DNA of 64,000 nt from Micromonospora sp. WMMD1128 (GTDB lineage Bacteria; Actinomycetota; Actinomycetes; Mycobacteriales; Micromonosporaceae), in NCBI RefSeq assembly GCF_027497235.1, contig NZ_CP114902.1, forward strand, positions 4,056,001-4,120,000, given 5' to 3'. Under the pieces are notes generated by a model. It was given only the letters and a program-made list of their open reading frames with translations, ran no database searches and was not told the DNA's origin. Position numbers and translations under genes: made by a program. Below are positions 15,386-24,355 of the stretch, piece by piece; position 1 is the first letter of the stretch; each line of letters opens with the position of its first letter.

Positions 15386-15427
15386 GCCGTCCGGTTCCGG
15401 CCCGGATGCCGGGCTCCGGCGGACGGC
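15386..15427 (+). terminator. Imperfect hairpin after the YihY gene
   Basis: An imperfect inverted repeat of about 19 bases around a three-base loop begins three bases after the stop codon. It is GC-rich without a T-tract. Confidence 0.45.
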
Positions 15428-15431
15428 CCCG

Positions 15432-15456
15432 GTTTACCGGCGGTCACCCGGGGCAT
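15432..15456 (+). promoter_or_regulatory. SigB/SigF-like promoter of the DUF2795 gene
   Basis: GTTT (15432-15435), 15 bases, GGGCAT (15451-15456), ten bases to ATG 15467. The layout is identical to that of the aldehyde dehydrogenase gene. Confidence 0.42.
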
Positions 15457-15466
15457 CTGGATTGGC

Positions 15467-15883
15467 ATGGAACGTGGCAGCAGCAAGCACTCGCCCAGGG
15501 TCGACGAGCAGATGAGCAGCGAGGTCAGCGGTCTGGTCCAGGGGCCGGGCGCGGGCGGCGCCAGGGTGGACGAGTTCCGCCAGCCCGAGCCGTCCGGCGA
15601 GGACCAGCCCGAGGCCACCACGGCTCCGGCCGGTGAGTTGCGCACCGGCTCCCCGCAGGGGATGAGTTCGGAGGACGTGGAGGCGCGCAGCCGCCTGGGC
15701 CGGTTCATCGGCATGGCGGCGTTGCCCGGCGACCGCGACACGTTGGTCACCAACGCGCGGGAGAACGAGGCGCCGGCGGACATCGTGGCCGCCCTCGAGG
15801 GCCTGCCGGAGGGCACCCGTTACCAGACGGTTTCCGAGGTGTGGGCCGCACTCGGGCACAGGAACGAGACGACGCGCTGGTGA
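15467..15883 (+). CDS. DUF2795 domain protein
   Basis: A 138-residue acidic protein. The first ~75 residues are low-complexity and polar. From ~78 the DUF2795 domain can be seen (SRLGRFIGMAALPGDRDTLVTNARENEAPADIVAALEGLPEGTRYQTVSEVWAALG), a small helical module common in actinobacteria with no known activity. No signal peptide. ATG 15467 stands ten bases from the GGGCAT box with no ribosome-binding site, so a leaderless start is likely. Confidence 0.8.
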   Translation: MERGSSKHSPRVDEQMSSEVSGLVQGPGAGGARVDEFRQPEPSGEDQPEATTAPAGELRTGSPQGMSSEDVEARSRLGRFIGMAALPGDRDTLVTNARENEAPADIVAALEGLPEGTRYQTVSEVWAALGHRNETTRW

Positions 15884-15938
15884 GCGGACCGGCCCACGGT
15901 TCGCGACACGACACCGGCGGAACAGGAGGAACCCCGAC

Positions 15939-16400
15939 ATGAGCGGCGTTATGGAACACGTGGATGTGGACGTCCCGATCCGGACCGCGTACGACCAGTG
16001 GACCCAGTTCGAGGAGTTCCCGCACTTCATGGAGGGTGTGCAGGAGGTCCGGCAGCTCTCCGAGAAGATGACGCACTGGACCGTGGAGATCGCCGGCGTG
16101 AAGCGCGAGTTCGACGCCGAGATCACCGAGCAGCTTCCCGACGAGCGCGTGGCCTGGACCTCCACCGGGGGTACGCAGCAGGCCGGCGTGGTGACGTTCC
16201 ACCGCCTCGACGAGGGGCACACCCGGGTCACCCTCCAACTGGAGTTCGAGCCGCACGGGGTGGTCGAGCAGGCCGGCGACAAGCTGGGCGTGGTCGACCG
16301 CCGGGCCAAGGGCGACCTGGAGCGGTTCAAGCAGTTCATCGAGCGGCGCGGTCAGGAGACCGGCGCCTGGCGCGGCTCGGTCGACCGGCCGACCCCCTGA
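15939..16400 (+). CDS. SRPBCC family protein (polyketide cyclase/COQ10-like)
   Basis: A 153-residue soluble protein with the helix-grip fold. It opens MEHVDVDVPIRTAYDQWTQFEEFPHFMEGVQEV, characteristic of the COQ10/START-like cyclase group, and ends in a long helix (GDLERFKQFIERRG). AGGAGG stands eight bases before the ATG. A ligand-binding role is likely but not defined. It follows the DUF2795 gene by 55 bp and ends before a 17-bp perfect hairpin. Confidence 0.85.
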   Translation: MSGVMEHVDVDVPIRTAYDQWTQFEEFPHFMEGVQEVRQLSEKMTHWTVEIAGVKREFDAEITEQLPDERVAWTSTGGTQQAGVVTFHRLDEGHTRVTLQLEFEPHGVVEQAGDKLGVVDRRAKGDLERFKQFIERRGQETGAWRGSVDRPTP

Positions 16401-16421
16401 GGCTCCGCACCCCCGCACCGA

Positions 16422-16459
16422 ACGTCGACGGCCGCCGGATCACCGGCGGCCGTCGACGT
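16422..16459 (+). terminator. 17-bp perfect hairpin terminator
   Basis: 16422-16438 pairs perfectly with 16443-16459 around the loop ATCA. It follows the SRPBCC stop by 21 bases. Confidence 0.65.
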
Positions 16460-16471
16460 GTCCGGGCGGCC

Positions 16472-16496
16472 GTTTGCGATCATCGACGCCGGGTAC
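16472..16496 (+). promoter_or_regulatory. SigB/SigF-type promoter of the small acidic protein gene
   Basis: GTTT (16472-16475), 15 bases, GGGTAC (16491-16496), nine bases to ATG 16506. Confidence 0.5.
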
Positions 16497-16505
16497 CGCA
16501 GGGGA

Positions 16506-16769
16506 ATGACCGACAACGACAGCCACGTGTGGCGCGACGAGGACCGCACTCCCCTGCACGAGCTGGACCAGGCGATCGCCAGGTCGACCCTGGACGGCCA
16601 GGCCGACGACGCCACCGGCAACGACGCCGGCGAGGAGGCCGCGTTCGGCCACGGCCCGGAGGCGGTGGACCGGGGCGCCGGCCCGGAGGCGGAACGGCGG
16701 GAGATGACCGACGCCGACCGGGCGTACCGGCCGTCGACCACCGGCCGGACCGGGCCGGACACGCTCTGA
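16506..16769 (+). CDS. Small acidic hypothetical protein
   Basis: An 87-residue hydrophilic, acidic, probably disordered protein with no family I recognise and no signal peptide or membrane segment. It begins MTDNDSHVWRDEDRTPLHELDQAIA. Support for it being real comes from the near-leaderless stress promoter, the flanking terminators (16422-16459 and 16776-16806) and normal GC codon bias. It may be a stress-induced protectant or adaptor, but there is no direct evidence. Confidence 0.65.
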   Translation: MTDNDSHVWRDEDRTPLHELDQAIARSTLDGQADDATGNDAGEEAAFGHGPEAVDRGAGPEAERREMTDADRAYRPSTTGRTGPDTL

Positions 16770-16775
16770 CCAGTC

Positions 16776-16806
16776 AGCTCCGGGCACCGGACCGGCGCCC
16801 GGAGCT
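16776..16806 (+). terminator. Hairpin terminator after the small acidic protein gene
   Basis: Ten-base perfect arms (16776-16785 with 16797-16806), 11-base loop, then GTTCC. Confidence 0.5.
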
Positions 16807-16930
16807 GTTCCGGTCACGCTCGACCGAAACGACAAGAAGTGCGGTACGGACGGTCGGGGAAACGGACAGCCCATCCAGAATCGGCCGAACGGCTGACGGC
16901 GCTCCCGGGCACGCGCGTAAGAATTTCGGG

Positions 16931-17143
16931 ATGGATCAGGGTTCCTCTTTCCTCTCCAAGCGTCAGCGCCGCCTCGCCTGGCTGGGCTTCCTGCTCGCCG
17001 CCGTCCAGGCTCCGGTGGCGGCGAAGTTCAGCGACGACAGCTCCTGGCTGTTCAGCGTGGTGGTCGCGCTGATGGTCGCGACCGTGATCATCGCCGACGA
17101 CGGCGCCCGTCGCCGTCCGGCCGAGGCCCGCTCCTCCGACTGA
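16931..17143 (+). CDS. Small membrane protein
   Basis: A 70-residue protein with two hydrophobic segments: RRLAWLGFLLAAVQAPVAAKF (~13-33) and WLFSVVVALMVATVIIADD (~39-57), joined by a short polar loop with FSDDSS, and an Arg-rich C-terminus. It is a two-span inner-membrane protein of unknown role. The ATG is preceded at about seven bases by TAAGAAT, which looks like a -10 box, so this may be a leaderless message. Confidence 0.65.
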   Translation: MDQGSSFLSKRQRRLAWLGFLLAAVQAPVAAKFSDDSSWLFSVVVALMVATVIIADDGARRRPAEARSSD

Positions 17144-17275
17144 TCACCCGTTCCGTTCCGTCCGCCGTGGGCGGCTCGATCCCACCGTCCGAGGTCGCGA
17201 GGCCGGCCGGATGATCCGGGTATCGGCCGGTCGGCGGAGCCCACCCCGGTCCACCCGGGACTACCCTCGGTCACC

Positions 17276-17638
17276 ATGCGCGTGTCGAACAACCGGGTCG
17301 CCACCCCGTCCGCGGCGGTAGCCGCGCGATCGACCCTCATCACGCTGACCACAGTCGTCGGCACCGCCGGCCTCGCCGCGGCCCGCGCCATTCCCGGGCT
17401 GCTCGCGGAGGTCGACCAGCACGCCGCCGGGGTACGCGACAGCCTGCACGGCGACCGCCGCCCACTGACCGTGGCGGCGCTCGCCGGATACGCCGAAGGG
17501 CTGCGGGACGCGGCCACGGAGCACGGCTGGACGCCGCCGGCCGAGCCGGTCGACTGGTCCGCCCCCGACTGGCTGCTCACCCGGTTGCTCGCGGTCTGCC
17601 TGCTGGCCCGCGCGCTGGATCCGCGCCAGCTGGCGTAG
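17276..17638 (+). CDS. Hypothetical protein, possibly DUF6401-like
   Basis: A 120-residue protein opening MRVSNNRVATPSAAVAARSTLITL. The middle (GLLAEVDQHAAGVRDSLHGDRRPLTVAALAGYAEGLRDAATEHGW) recalls small actinobacterial proteins annotated as DUF6401, but I recall that family only roughly. It is helical, with a mildly hydrophobic segment at ~20-40. No catalytic motif is visible. It converges with the MscS-like gene over a shared hairpin. Confidence 0.6.
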   Translation: MRVSNNRVATPSAAVAARSTLITLTTVVGTAGLAAARAIPGLLAEVDQHAAGVRDSLHGDRRPLTVAALAGYAEGLRDAATEHGWTPPAEPVDWSAPDWLLTRLLAVCLLARALDPRQLA

Positions 17639-17649
17639 GCGCACCGGCG

Positions 17650-17682
17650 CGGGGTGCCCGCGATCAACCCGCGGACACCCCG
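17650..17682. terminator. Shared terminator between convergent genes
   Basis: A 13-bp stem with one G-T mismatch (17650-17662 with 17670-17682) and a seven-base loop lies between the stops at 17638 and 17699. Confidence 0.55.
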
Positions 17683-17698
17683 TCACCGTCCGTCGCCG

Positions 17699-18556
17699 TC
17701 AGCCGCCCGGCCGGCGGAACTGCTCGGTCTGGTCGCCCATCTCGCCGGAGCGGTAGGTGCCCGCTCCCGACATCGACTGAGGTCCGGTCGAGGTGGGCTG
17801 TCCACCCCGGTCGGCCATCCGCCGCTCGTAGTCGCTGCGTCCGACCTGTTGCCCCTGCCGCTGCTCCCGGATCGCCCGGGATTCCTCCGCGGCCCGGTCC
17901 AGCCAGCCGTCCCAGCGGTTCTGCATGGGCCGGATCAGGCCGCCACCGACACCGACGATCAGGATCCCGGCCACGGTGGCGAGGAACGCGATGAGCACCG
18001 GCGTGGTCACCGTGGTGGCGATGCCCACCTGGTTCAGCGCGGCGATGATGCCGAGCGCCAGGATGAAGACCGCCGCCACATCCGCCAGCAACCGGCCGTA
18101 CGAGAGCCCGCCGAGCGCACCGGAGACCAGGTCCCGGACAGCGTTGGCGATGGCGGCCGCGACCACCACGATGACGATCGCCACGAAGGCCCGCGGCAGC
18201 CAGGACACCACCCCGCGGATCAGGTCGCTGATCGCGTTGGGTCCCCACACCCCGAAGGCGAACTGCAGGGTGAACAGCAGGACCGCGTAGTAGGCCAGCC
18301 TGGCCAGGATGTCACTGGCGTCGTACTTGGTGCGTTCGAGGGCCCGTTTGATCCCGCCGCGTTCCACGGCGCGGTCGAACCCGACCCGTTCCAGTGCCGC
18401 GTCCACGATTTTGAGGACGGCTCGGGCGATGAGCCAACCCACCACGAGGATCGCGATGAACGCGATCGCCCTCGGTACGAAGAGCAGCACCGACCTCCAG
18501 AAGTCGGTCCAGGCCGCGCTGATGTCGACCTGGCCGACCGCGAGGGTTTTCGGCAT
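17699..18556 (-). CDS. MscS-type transmembrane-helix repeat protein (putative mechanosensitive channel)
   Basis: A 285-residue membrane protein. After AWTDFWRSVLLFVPRAIAFIAILVVGWLIARAV come repeats of the conserved TM helix found at the N-terminus of some MscS-family proteins, including GVVSWLPRAFVAIVIVVVAAAIANAV and LADVAAVFILALGIIAALNQVGI. Four or five spans are visible. The beta domain of true MscS is absent and the C-terminus is a ~70-residue polar, Gln-rich tail. Osmotic-stress release is plausible but unproved. The ATG follows AGGAGGG. A weak GCGT-N15-GGGTAT element about 40 bases upstream could be another stress promoter. Confidence 0.78.
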   Translation of the reverse strand: MPKTLAVGQVDISAAWTDFWRSVLLFVPRAIAFIAILVVGWLIARAVLKIVDAALERVGFDRAVERGGIKRALERTKYDASDILARLAYYAVLLFTLQFAFGVWGPNAISDLIRGVVSWLPRAFVAIVIVVVAAAIANAVRDLVSGALGGLSYGRLLADVAAVFILALGIIAALNQVGIATTVTTPVLIAFLATVAGILIVGVGGGLIRPMQNRWDGWLDRAAEESRAIREQRQGQQVGRSDYERRMADRGGQPTSTGPQSMSGAGTYRSGEMGDQTEQFRRPGG

Positions 18557-18756
18557 GATGTCCCTCCTGTCGCGTGAACTGCGCCGCCCGCATACCCGGT
18601 GCTCTCGGCAGCACGCCGGGCCGGACCGGGGCAATTTCCCGACAACACCCGCCGAAAGGGCTCTGACCTGCCCTAACGTCCGCAGCTCGGAGGTCCGCAG
18701 CCCGGACCGGACGCATGATCGGAACCACTCGGCCACGCTCCGGTTAGGCTGCGGGC

Positions 18757-20841
18757 ATGCCAGGCACCGTCGGTCGGATTCCCACGCCGTCCGCTCCCAC
18801 GCCGGGAGCGAGCGCCCACCCGTGGGCCGGCACGCCGCTGGGCGTCCCGGAGAGCTGGGACCCGGCGGTCCGTGCCGTGGCGGACGTGGTGCTCTCCTCC
18901 CCCGTGCCGATGGCCCTGCTCCTCGGTGACGACCTGGTCCTGCTCTACAACGACGGGTATGCCGAGTTGATCGGCGACCGGCACCCGGCCGCGCTGGGGC
19001 GACCGGCGGCGGAGGTGTTCGCCGAGGTGTGGCGGGAGGCCGGCGCCGGCGAGGCGCTGGAGCGGGTGTACCGGCTGGGCGAGCCCTTCCTGGAGCGGGA
19101 GGCGGTGCTACCGGCCGACCGCCAGGCCGAACCGGCGGTGTTCACCCGCGGCCACTCCCCGGTCCGGGACTCCGCCGGCGACATCGTCGGCGTGCTCACC
19201 GTCTCCGCGCAGACCACCCAGCTGACCCGGCAGTTGCAGAGCCTGAGCGACTTCGCCGCGGCGCTCTCCGGCACGCTCACCCTGGACGACGTGGCCCGGG
19301 TGACGCTGCGCTACTGCCTGCACTCGTTCGACGCCGACCGGGTCTCCTTCGTGGTCGACGAGGGCGCCACGTGGCGGCTGGTCCGCCGGATCCGCGGGGA
19401 GCTGCTCGACGAGGCCGACGAGCGGCTGCCACCGCTGTGGCGCCGGATGGGCACCGACACGGCGATGCCGGCGGTGGTGACCGCACGCAGCGGCGTACCC
19501 TCGTTCGTCGCCGACGGCCAGCCGCTGCGCGAGGTCGCGGTGGACCGGCACGACGAGAAGATCCGGGCGATCGCCGCGCTGCCGCTGCGCTCGACCGTGG
19601 TCCGGGGCGCCCTCACCGTGGCCTACCAGGCGTCGCGGCCCTGGTCACCCGCGGAGCGGGCGCTGCTCGCCGCGTCCGCGGAGCTGATCGGCCAGGCCGC
19701 CGAGCGGGCCCGCCGGTTCGAGACCCAGCACGGCACCGCCCAGTTGCTGCAACGCAGCATGCTGCCGGAGCAACTGCCCGACCTGCCCCGGTTGCGCATC
19801 GCCGCCCGCTACGACCCGGGCGTCGACGGCAACGCCGCCGGTGGCGACTTCTACGACGCGTTCCTGCTGCCTACCGGCACGCTCGGCGTGGTGCTCGGCG
19901 ACGTGGCCGGCCACGACGTGCAGGCCGCCGCCCGGATGGGGCAGGTACGCGCGGCGTTGCGCGCGCTCGCCCTGTCCGACCCCCGGCCGGACGCGGTGCT
20001 CGGCGGCCTGGACCGACTGGTGGCGAGCCTCGGCACCGAAGGCGGCACGCACGAACTCTTCGTCACCGTCGTGTTCGGCGTGGTCGACGCCGACCGGGAA
20101 CTGGTCACGCTGGCGAGCGCCGGCCACCCCGCGCCGCTGATCCGGCGCGGCCGGTCCGACACCGGCCCGGCCGCGGAGTTCGTCGAGGTGCCGCCCGGCC
20201 CGCCGCTGGGCCTCGGCGGCCGGACCCGAACGGTCACCGTGCCGTTCCGCCCCGGCGACACGCTGCTGCTCTACAGCGACGGCGTGGTGGAGCGGCGCTG
20301 GCAGGACCTGGCCGCGGGGCTCACCGGGCTCGGCGCGGCGGTCAGCGCCGCGGGCGGCGGCGACCCCCGGGCGCTGTGCGCGGTGGCGACCGCCGCCGTG
20401 CCGGGGGCCACCGAGGACGACGTGGCGGTGCTGGCGGTGGAGCACGCGGTCCGGCCCAGCCGGTCGGCGGGCATGGAGGTGCCGGCCGAGCCGACCGCGC
20501 CGAGCCGGGTCCGGCACTGGTTGACCGCCCAGCTCACCGAGTGGCAGGTGCCCGAGGCGGTGGTCGGCGCGGCGGTGCTCTGCACCAGCGAGCTGACCAC
20601 GAACGCCCTGCTGCACGCCGGCACCGCCGCCCGGGTCGAGATCGACCTGAGCGCCGAGCGACTGCTGGTCTCGGTCGCCGACTCGGGCACCCGGGGGCAG
20701 GTCACCCGCGCCCAGACGGACACGCTGAGCAGCCGTGGCCGCGGGCTCGGCCTGATCGAGGAGCTGAGCGACACCTGGGGCACCGACCCGACCGTACGCG
20801 GCTCGACGGTCTGGTTCGAGATTCTCATTCCCCCGGGGTGA
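18757..20841 (+). CDS. PAS-GAF-SpoIIE phosphatase with C-terminal anti-sigma kinase-like HATPase
   Basis: A 694-residue cytoplasmic regulator. Residues ~45-130 form a PAS domain (PMALLLGDDLVLLYNDGYAELIG). Residues ~165-310 form a GAF domain. Residues ~330-525 form a PP2C/SpoIIE serine phosphatase (ARYDPGVDGNAAGGDFYDAF, VLGDVAGHDVQAAARMGQ, LYSDGVVERR). Residues ~560-690 form a GHKL ATPase of the RsbW type (LCTSELTTNALLHAG, VADSG, GRGLGLIEEL). The protein thus combines the RsbU/RsbP and RsbW activities of partner-switching control of SigB-like sigma factors. The only sigma gene in the window is at 33430. Confidence 0.9.
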   Translation: MPGTVGRIPTPSAPTPGASAHPWAGTPLGVPESWDPAVRAVADVVLSSPVPMALLLGDDLVLLYNDGYAELIGDRHPAALGRPAAEVFAEVWREAGAGEALERVYRLGEPFLEREAVLPADRQAEPAVFTRGHSPVRDSAGDIVGVLTVSAQTTQLTRQLQSLSDFAAALSGTLTLDDVARVTLRYCLHSFDADRVSFVVDEGATWRLVRRIRGELLDEADERLPPLWRRMGTDTAMPAVVTARSGVPSFVADGQPLREVAVDRHDEKIRAIAALPLRSTVVRGALTVAYQASRPWSPAERALLAASAELIGQAAERARRFETQHGTAQLLQRSMLPEQLPDLPRLRIAARYDPGVDGNAAGGDFYDAFLLPTGTLGVVLGDVAGHDVQAAARMGQVRAALRALALSDPRPDAVLGGLDRLVASLGTEGGTHELFVTVVFGVVDADRELVTLASAGHPAPLIRRGRSDTGPAAEFVEVPPGPPLGLGGRTRTVTVPFRPGDTLLLYSDGVVERRWQDLAAGLTGLGAAVSAAGGGDPRALCAVATAAVPGATEDDVAVLAVEHAVRPSRSAGMEVPAEPTAPSRVRHWLTAQLTEWQVPEAVVGAAVLCTSELTTNALLHAGTAARVEIDLSAERLLVSVADSGTRGQVTRAQTDTLSSRGRGLGLIEELSDTWGTDPTVRGSTVWFEILIPPG

Positions 20842-20880
20842 GCGCGCGTCGGTCGCACCCCACGCGGGTAGGAGGCAGCC

Positions 20881-21558
20881 ATGGCCGACGACAACCGCTA
20901 CGGCGTCCTCTTCGACGTGGACGGCACCCTGATCGACTCGACGTACCTACACACGGTGAGTTGGTGGGAGGCGCTGCGCCAGGGTGAGCACCGGGTGCCG
21001 ATGGCGCGGATCCACAGGTCCATCGGCATGGGGTCGGACAAACTCCTCGACCACCTGCTCGGCGCCGAGCGGGACCGGGACGCCGACGGGCGTCTGCGTG
21101 ACGCGCACGACGCGCTCTACGCGGAGTACTGGGAGCGGCTGGGGCCGCTGCCCGGGGCGCGGGAGCTGCTGCGTGCCTGCGCGGACCGGGGCCTGCGGGT
21201 GGTCCTGGCCACCTCGGCGGCCGAACACGAGGCGGCCGTGTTGCGGGCGGCGCTCGACGTCGACGACGTGATCGACACGGTCACCTCCTCCGCCGACGCG
21301 GAGCAGAGCAAGCCCGCGCCGGACATCCTGGCCGCCGCGCTGGACCAGTCGGGCCTGGCCGCCGAGCGGGTGGTGTTCGTCGGCGACTCGGTCTGGGACG
21401 TGGTCGCCGCCGCCAAGCTGGACATCCCCTGCATCGGGCTGACCTGCGGCGGCACCGGCCGGGCGGAGCTGGCCGGCGCGGGCGCGGTGGCGGTGTACGA
21501 GGACCCGTCCGAGTTGCTGGACGCCCTGCCACAGAGCGCGATCGGGTCCCTCGGCTGA
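20881..21558 (+). CDS. HAD-superfamily hydrolase (phosphatase-like)
   Basis: A 225-residue HAD hydrolase. Motif I is LFDVDGTLIDSTYLHTVSWWEAL with the nucleophilic Asp, motif II VVLATSA, motif III with the Lys in SKPAPDI, and motif IV VVFVGDSVWDVVAA. A helical cap between I and II marks subclass I, like phosphoglycolate phosphatases and beta-phosphoglucomutases. The substrate cannot be assigned. It begins after GTAGGAGGCAGCC, 39 bases behind the phosphatase gene, and is probably co-transcribed with it. Confidence 0.85.
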   Translation: MADDNRYGVLFDVDGTLIDSTYLHTVSWWEALRQGEHRVPMARIHRSIGMGSDKLLDHLLGAERDRDADGRLRDAHDALYAEYWERLGPLPGARELLRACADRGLRVVLATSAAEHEAAVLRAALDVDDVIDTVTSSADAEQSKPAPDILAAALDQSGLAAERVVFVGDSVWDVVAAAKLDIPCIGLTCGGTGRAELAGAGAVAVYEDPSELLDALPQSAIGSLG

Positions 21559-21660
21559 GCCGTCGGTCACCCGGGCGCGTCGACAGGCTTAGCCGGCCCC
21601 GGTTCGGGGCACTGCTGATCACCTCCGCCCGGCCGCCGGGCGGCGGTGAGGGGTGGGGTC

Positions 21661-22947
21661 GTGGAACCGGTCGATGTCGGGTTCGCTCTGCTGGGCGTCG
21701 GTGCGTTGCTCGCGGGCATCCTGCCCCGGATGCTGGAGAAGCGGCCGTTGTCCATGCCGATCGCGTTCCTCGGCCTCGGGATGCTCGTCTTCGCGCTGCC
21801 GACCGGGTTGCCGACGCCCGATCCGCTGCGCTGGTCGGAACTGACCACCCACCTCACCGAGGTCGGGGTGATCGTCGCCCTGATGGGCGCCGGCTTGAAG
21901 ATCGACCGGCCGTTGAGCTGGGCTCGCTGGTCGTCGACGTGGAGGCTGCTGGCCATCGCCATGCCGCTGTGCATCGCCGCGGTGGCGCTGCTGGGGTGGT
22001 GGTGGGCCGGCCTGGTGCCGGCGGCGGCACTGCTGCTCGGCGCCGCGCTCGCCCCCACCGACCCGGTGCTCGCCTCCGACGTGCAGGTGGGTGAGCCGAC
22101 CGACGCGGAGGACTCCGAGGACGAGGTACGCTTCGCGTTGACCTCGGAGGCGGGCCTGAACGACGGACTGGCCTTCCCGTTCGTCTACGCGGCCATCGCG
22201 ATCGCCAGCACCAGCCTCGCCCCGTCCGACTGGTTCGGCGAGTGGCTCGCCGTCGACGTGGTCTACAAGCTCGCCGCCGGCGTCGGTGGCGGCCTGCTCG
22301 TCGGCTGGTTGCTCGGCAAACTGTTCTTCCGGGCCCCGAGCACGCTGCGGCTGGCCCGGCACTCCGAGGGCTTCCTCGCCCTGGCCGCCACGTTCCTCGC
22401 GTACGGGCTGGTGGAGGTGATCGGCGGGTACGGCTTCCTGGCCGTGTTCGTCGCCGCCCGGGCGATCCGGTCCGCGGAACGCACCCACGAGTTCCACTCC
22501 GTGCTGCACGACTTCGCCGAACAGGTGGAACGGCTGCTCACCGTACTGTTGCTGCTGTTGTTCGGCGGCGCGGTGATCAGCGGCCTGCTCGCGCCGCTCA
22601 CCTGGCCGGCGGCGCTCGTCGGCCTGGCCCTGGTGCTGGTGATCCGACCGCTGGCGGGCTGGCTGTCGCTGCGGGGCGCGCCGGGCCGCCCGTCCGAGCA
22701 CTGGGTGATCTCCCTGTTCGGCATCCGCGGCGTCGGATCGTTCTACTACCTGGCGTACGCCACCACGAAGGCGGAGTTCCCGCAGGCGAGACTGCTGTGG
22801 GCCACGGTCGGCCTGGTGGTGGTGGTCTCGGTGGTGGCGCACGGGATCGCCGCGACCCCGATCATGCAGCTGCTGGACCGGGCGGGTGACCGCACCCGCG
22901 ACAGCTCGGAGACGGATCGGGCCGAACAGCCCGTCCCGGCCGGCTGA
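21661..22947 (+). CDS. CPA1-type cation:proton antiporter
   Basis: A 428-residue membrane protein with about 12 spans. The conserved LGAALAPTDPVLASDVQVG and the following LTSEAGLNDGLAFPFVY match the ion-binding region of Na+/H+ antiporters of the NhaP/CPA1 type. VISLFGIRGVGSFYYLAYA is the C-terminal signature. It exchanges cytoplasmic Na+ or K+ for protons. A frame start at 21646 exists, but the GTG at 21661 has GAGGGGTGGGG directly upstream and begins at the natural N-terminus. Confidence 0.87.
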   Translation: MEPVDVGFALLGVGALLAGILPRMLEKRPLSMPIAFLGLGMLVFALPTGLPTPDPLRWSELTTHLTEVGVIVALMGAGLKIDRPLSWARWSSTWRLLAIAMPLCIAAVALLGWWWAGLVPAAALLLGAALAPTDPVLASDVQVGEPTDAEDSEDEVRFALTSEAGLNDGLAFPFVYAAIAIASTSLAPSDWFGEWLAVDVVYKLAAGVGGGLLVGWLLGKLFFRAPSTLRLARHSEGFLALAATFLAYGLVEVIGGYGFLAVFVAARAIRSAERTHEFHSVLHDFAEQVERLLTVLLLLLFGGAVISGLLAPLTWPAALVGLALVLVIRPLAGWLSLRGAPGRPSEHWVISLFGIRGVGSFYYLAYATTKAEFPQARLLWATVGLVVVVSVVAHGIAATPIMQLLDRAGDRTRDSSETDRAEQPVPAG

Positions 22948-23000
22948 GCGACCGCCGGGTCAGGCGCCGTGCCGGCTGGGCATGCCCTCACGGCCCTCGC

Positions 23001-23966
23001 TCATGCCGAGCCCAACCGGCTCACGAGCGCGCGGCCCAGGTCGTGACCGGAACGCCAGGCGCTCTGCACCCGCGGGCGGCCGAACGCGTCACCGGCCAGC
23101 GCGATCCCGTCGTCGTCCAGGTGGAACGTGCCACCCTCGACGACCTTCGCCGGCCGGGCGTAGGTCCAGCGGTGCACGTGGATCGACGCGGCCGGCTCGG
23201 GCAGCCCGAGCAGGTCCCGGACGGCCTGCTCGATCTCCGGGCGGGCGGCGGTGGGCTGGAGCAGGTGCCCGGCGGCGAACTCCGGCGTGGTGTGCGCGAC
23301 GAGCACCGGGGCGCCGTCCCCGCGCCGGTCGCCGTCGTCGCAGACCAGGCTCAGCACCGGGTGGTCGTTGACGAACGCGCCGCGGAAGTCGGGCCAGCGG
23401 CGGGCCGGGAAGTGCAGCACCCCGGACAGCGTGGACGACCAGCGTTGTGCCGCCGCGGCCCGGGTGGCGTCGACCAGCACCGGGTCGAGCAGCAGGGCGG
23501 CCTGCGGGCCCGGCATGGCGAGCACCACCGCCTCGGCCGCCCGCCCGTCCACCCGGGGCCCCGGCTCGACGGTCATGACCAGCCGGTTGTGGGCCACCGG
23601 AAGGTCGGCGGCGAGATGCTCGACGAGCGAGCGCAGCCCACGCGGGGCGGCCCAGCGCATCGGGCCGGTCACCTGCTCGCGCCCGCGTGGCCCGTACGCG
23701 ACCAGGGTGTCGGTCCATTCCCGGACCAGCCCGGCGGCGTGCCAGTCCGCCACCACGGCGGCGAAGTCCGGGTCGTCGACGGTGAAGTAGGCGGCGCCGA
23801 GGTCGGCGGGCCGGCCGTCGAAGCGTTTGCTGGCCATCCGCCCGCCGGTGACCCGGGCGCGTTCCCGCACCTCGACCGGGATCCCGGCCCGGGCCAGTTC
23901 GGTCGCGCACGCCACCCCGGCGATCCCCGCGCCGACCACCACCACACCCGCCCGGTCCGCCGTCAT
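23001..23966 (-). CDS. FAD-dependent oxidoreductase (renalase-like)
   Basis: A 321-residue flavoprotein opening VVVVGAGIAGVACATELARAGIPVEVRERARVTGGRM, the FAD-binding Rossmann motif with the GG-R-M doublet seen in renalase-like amine-oxidase-fold proteins. The C-terminal FAD contact is GIALAGDAFGRPRVQSAWRSGHDLG. ATG 23966 is chosen because the family usually begins just before the Rossmann strand; a longer frame to 24023 is open. Its physiological substrate is unknown; bacterial renalase-like enzymes oxidise isomeric NAD(P)H forms. Confidence 0.82.
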   Translation of the reverse strand: MTADRAGVVVVGAGIAGVACATELARAGIPVEVRERARVTGGRMASKRFDGRPADLGAAYFTVDDPDFAAVVADWHAAGLVREWTDTLVAYGPRGREQVTGPMRWAAPRGLRSLVEHLAADLPVAHNRLVMTVEPGPRVDGRAAEAVVLAMPGPQAALLLDPVLVDATRAAAAQRWSSTLSGVLHFPARRWPDFRGAFVNDHPVLSLVCDDGDRRGDGAPVLVAHTTPEFAAGHLLQPTAARPEIEQAVRDLLGLPEPAASIHVHRWTYARPAKVVEGGTFHLDDDGIALAGDAFGRPRVQSAWRSGHDLGRALVSRLGSA

Positions 23967-24046
23967 CGGATGATCGTAGGCCGCGGCCGGCATGAACCCA
24001 CCGGCACGGGGGTAGTGGTACACCTGTTCGAGGGAGGGTGATCGAC

Positions 24047-24268
24047 ATGGCCGACCGCGCCAACGACAGCACCAACGTGAATCCGGACGCCGCCGTCAAG
24101 GACCCGGACGACTGGGTCACCGGCGACGAGCCGCCGACCGCGGCCCAGGAGTCCTACCTGCACACGCTGGCCCAGGAGGCGGGCGAGACGGTGCCGGACG
24201 GGCTGACCAAGGCCGAGGCGTCCCGCCGGATCGACGAGCTCCAGGCGGAGACCGGCCGAGGGCGCTGA
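24047..24268 (+). CDS. DUF3072 domain protein
   Basis: A 73-residue hydrophilic protein. The core DPDDWVTGDEPPTAAQESYLHTLAQEAGETVPDGLTKAEASRRIDELQ is the DUF3072 module, a short helix-turn-helix-like bundle (SAP-like) frequent in actinobacteria. No activity is known. AGGGAGGGTG precedes ATG 24047; a GTG at 24038 lies inside that site and is less likely. Confidence 0.8.
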   Translation: MADRANDSTNVNPDAAVKDPDDWVTGDEPPTAAQESYLHTLAQEAGETVPDGLTKAEASRRIDELQAETGRGR

Positions 24269-24355
24269 GGCCGGGGGCGATCAAACCGGGGACGCTCAGG
24301 CCGAGTCGCTGCAGGCCGAGACGTTGAGGTCCGGCGACCGGGGGCGACGCTCAGG
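24269..24355. other. Intergenic gap with degenerate direct repeats
   Basis: Between the DUF3072 stop and the phosphoesterase stop, short GCTCAGGCCGAG-like words recur irregularly. I see no coding frame or clear hairpin. Confidence 0.4.
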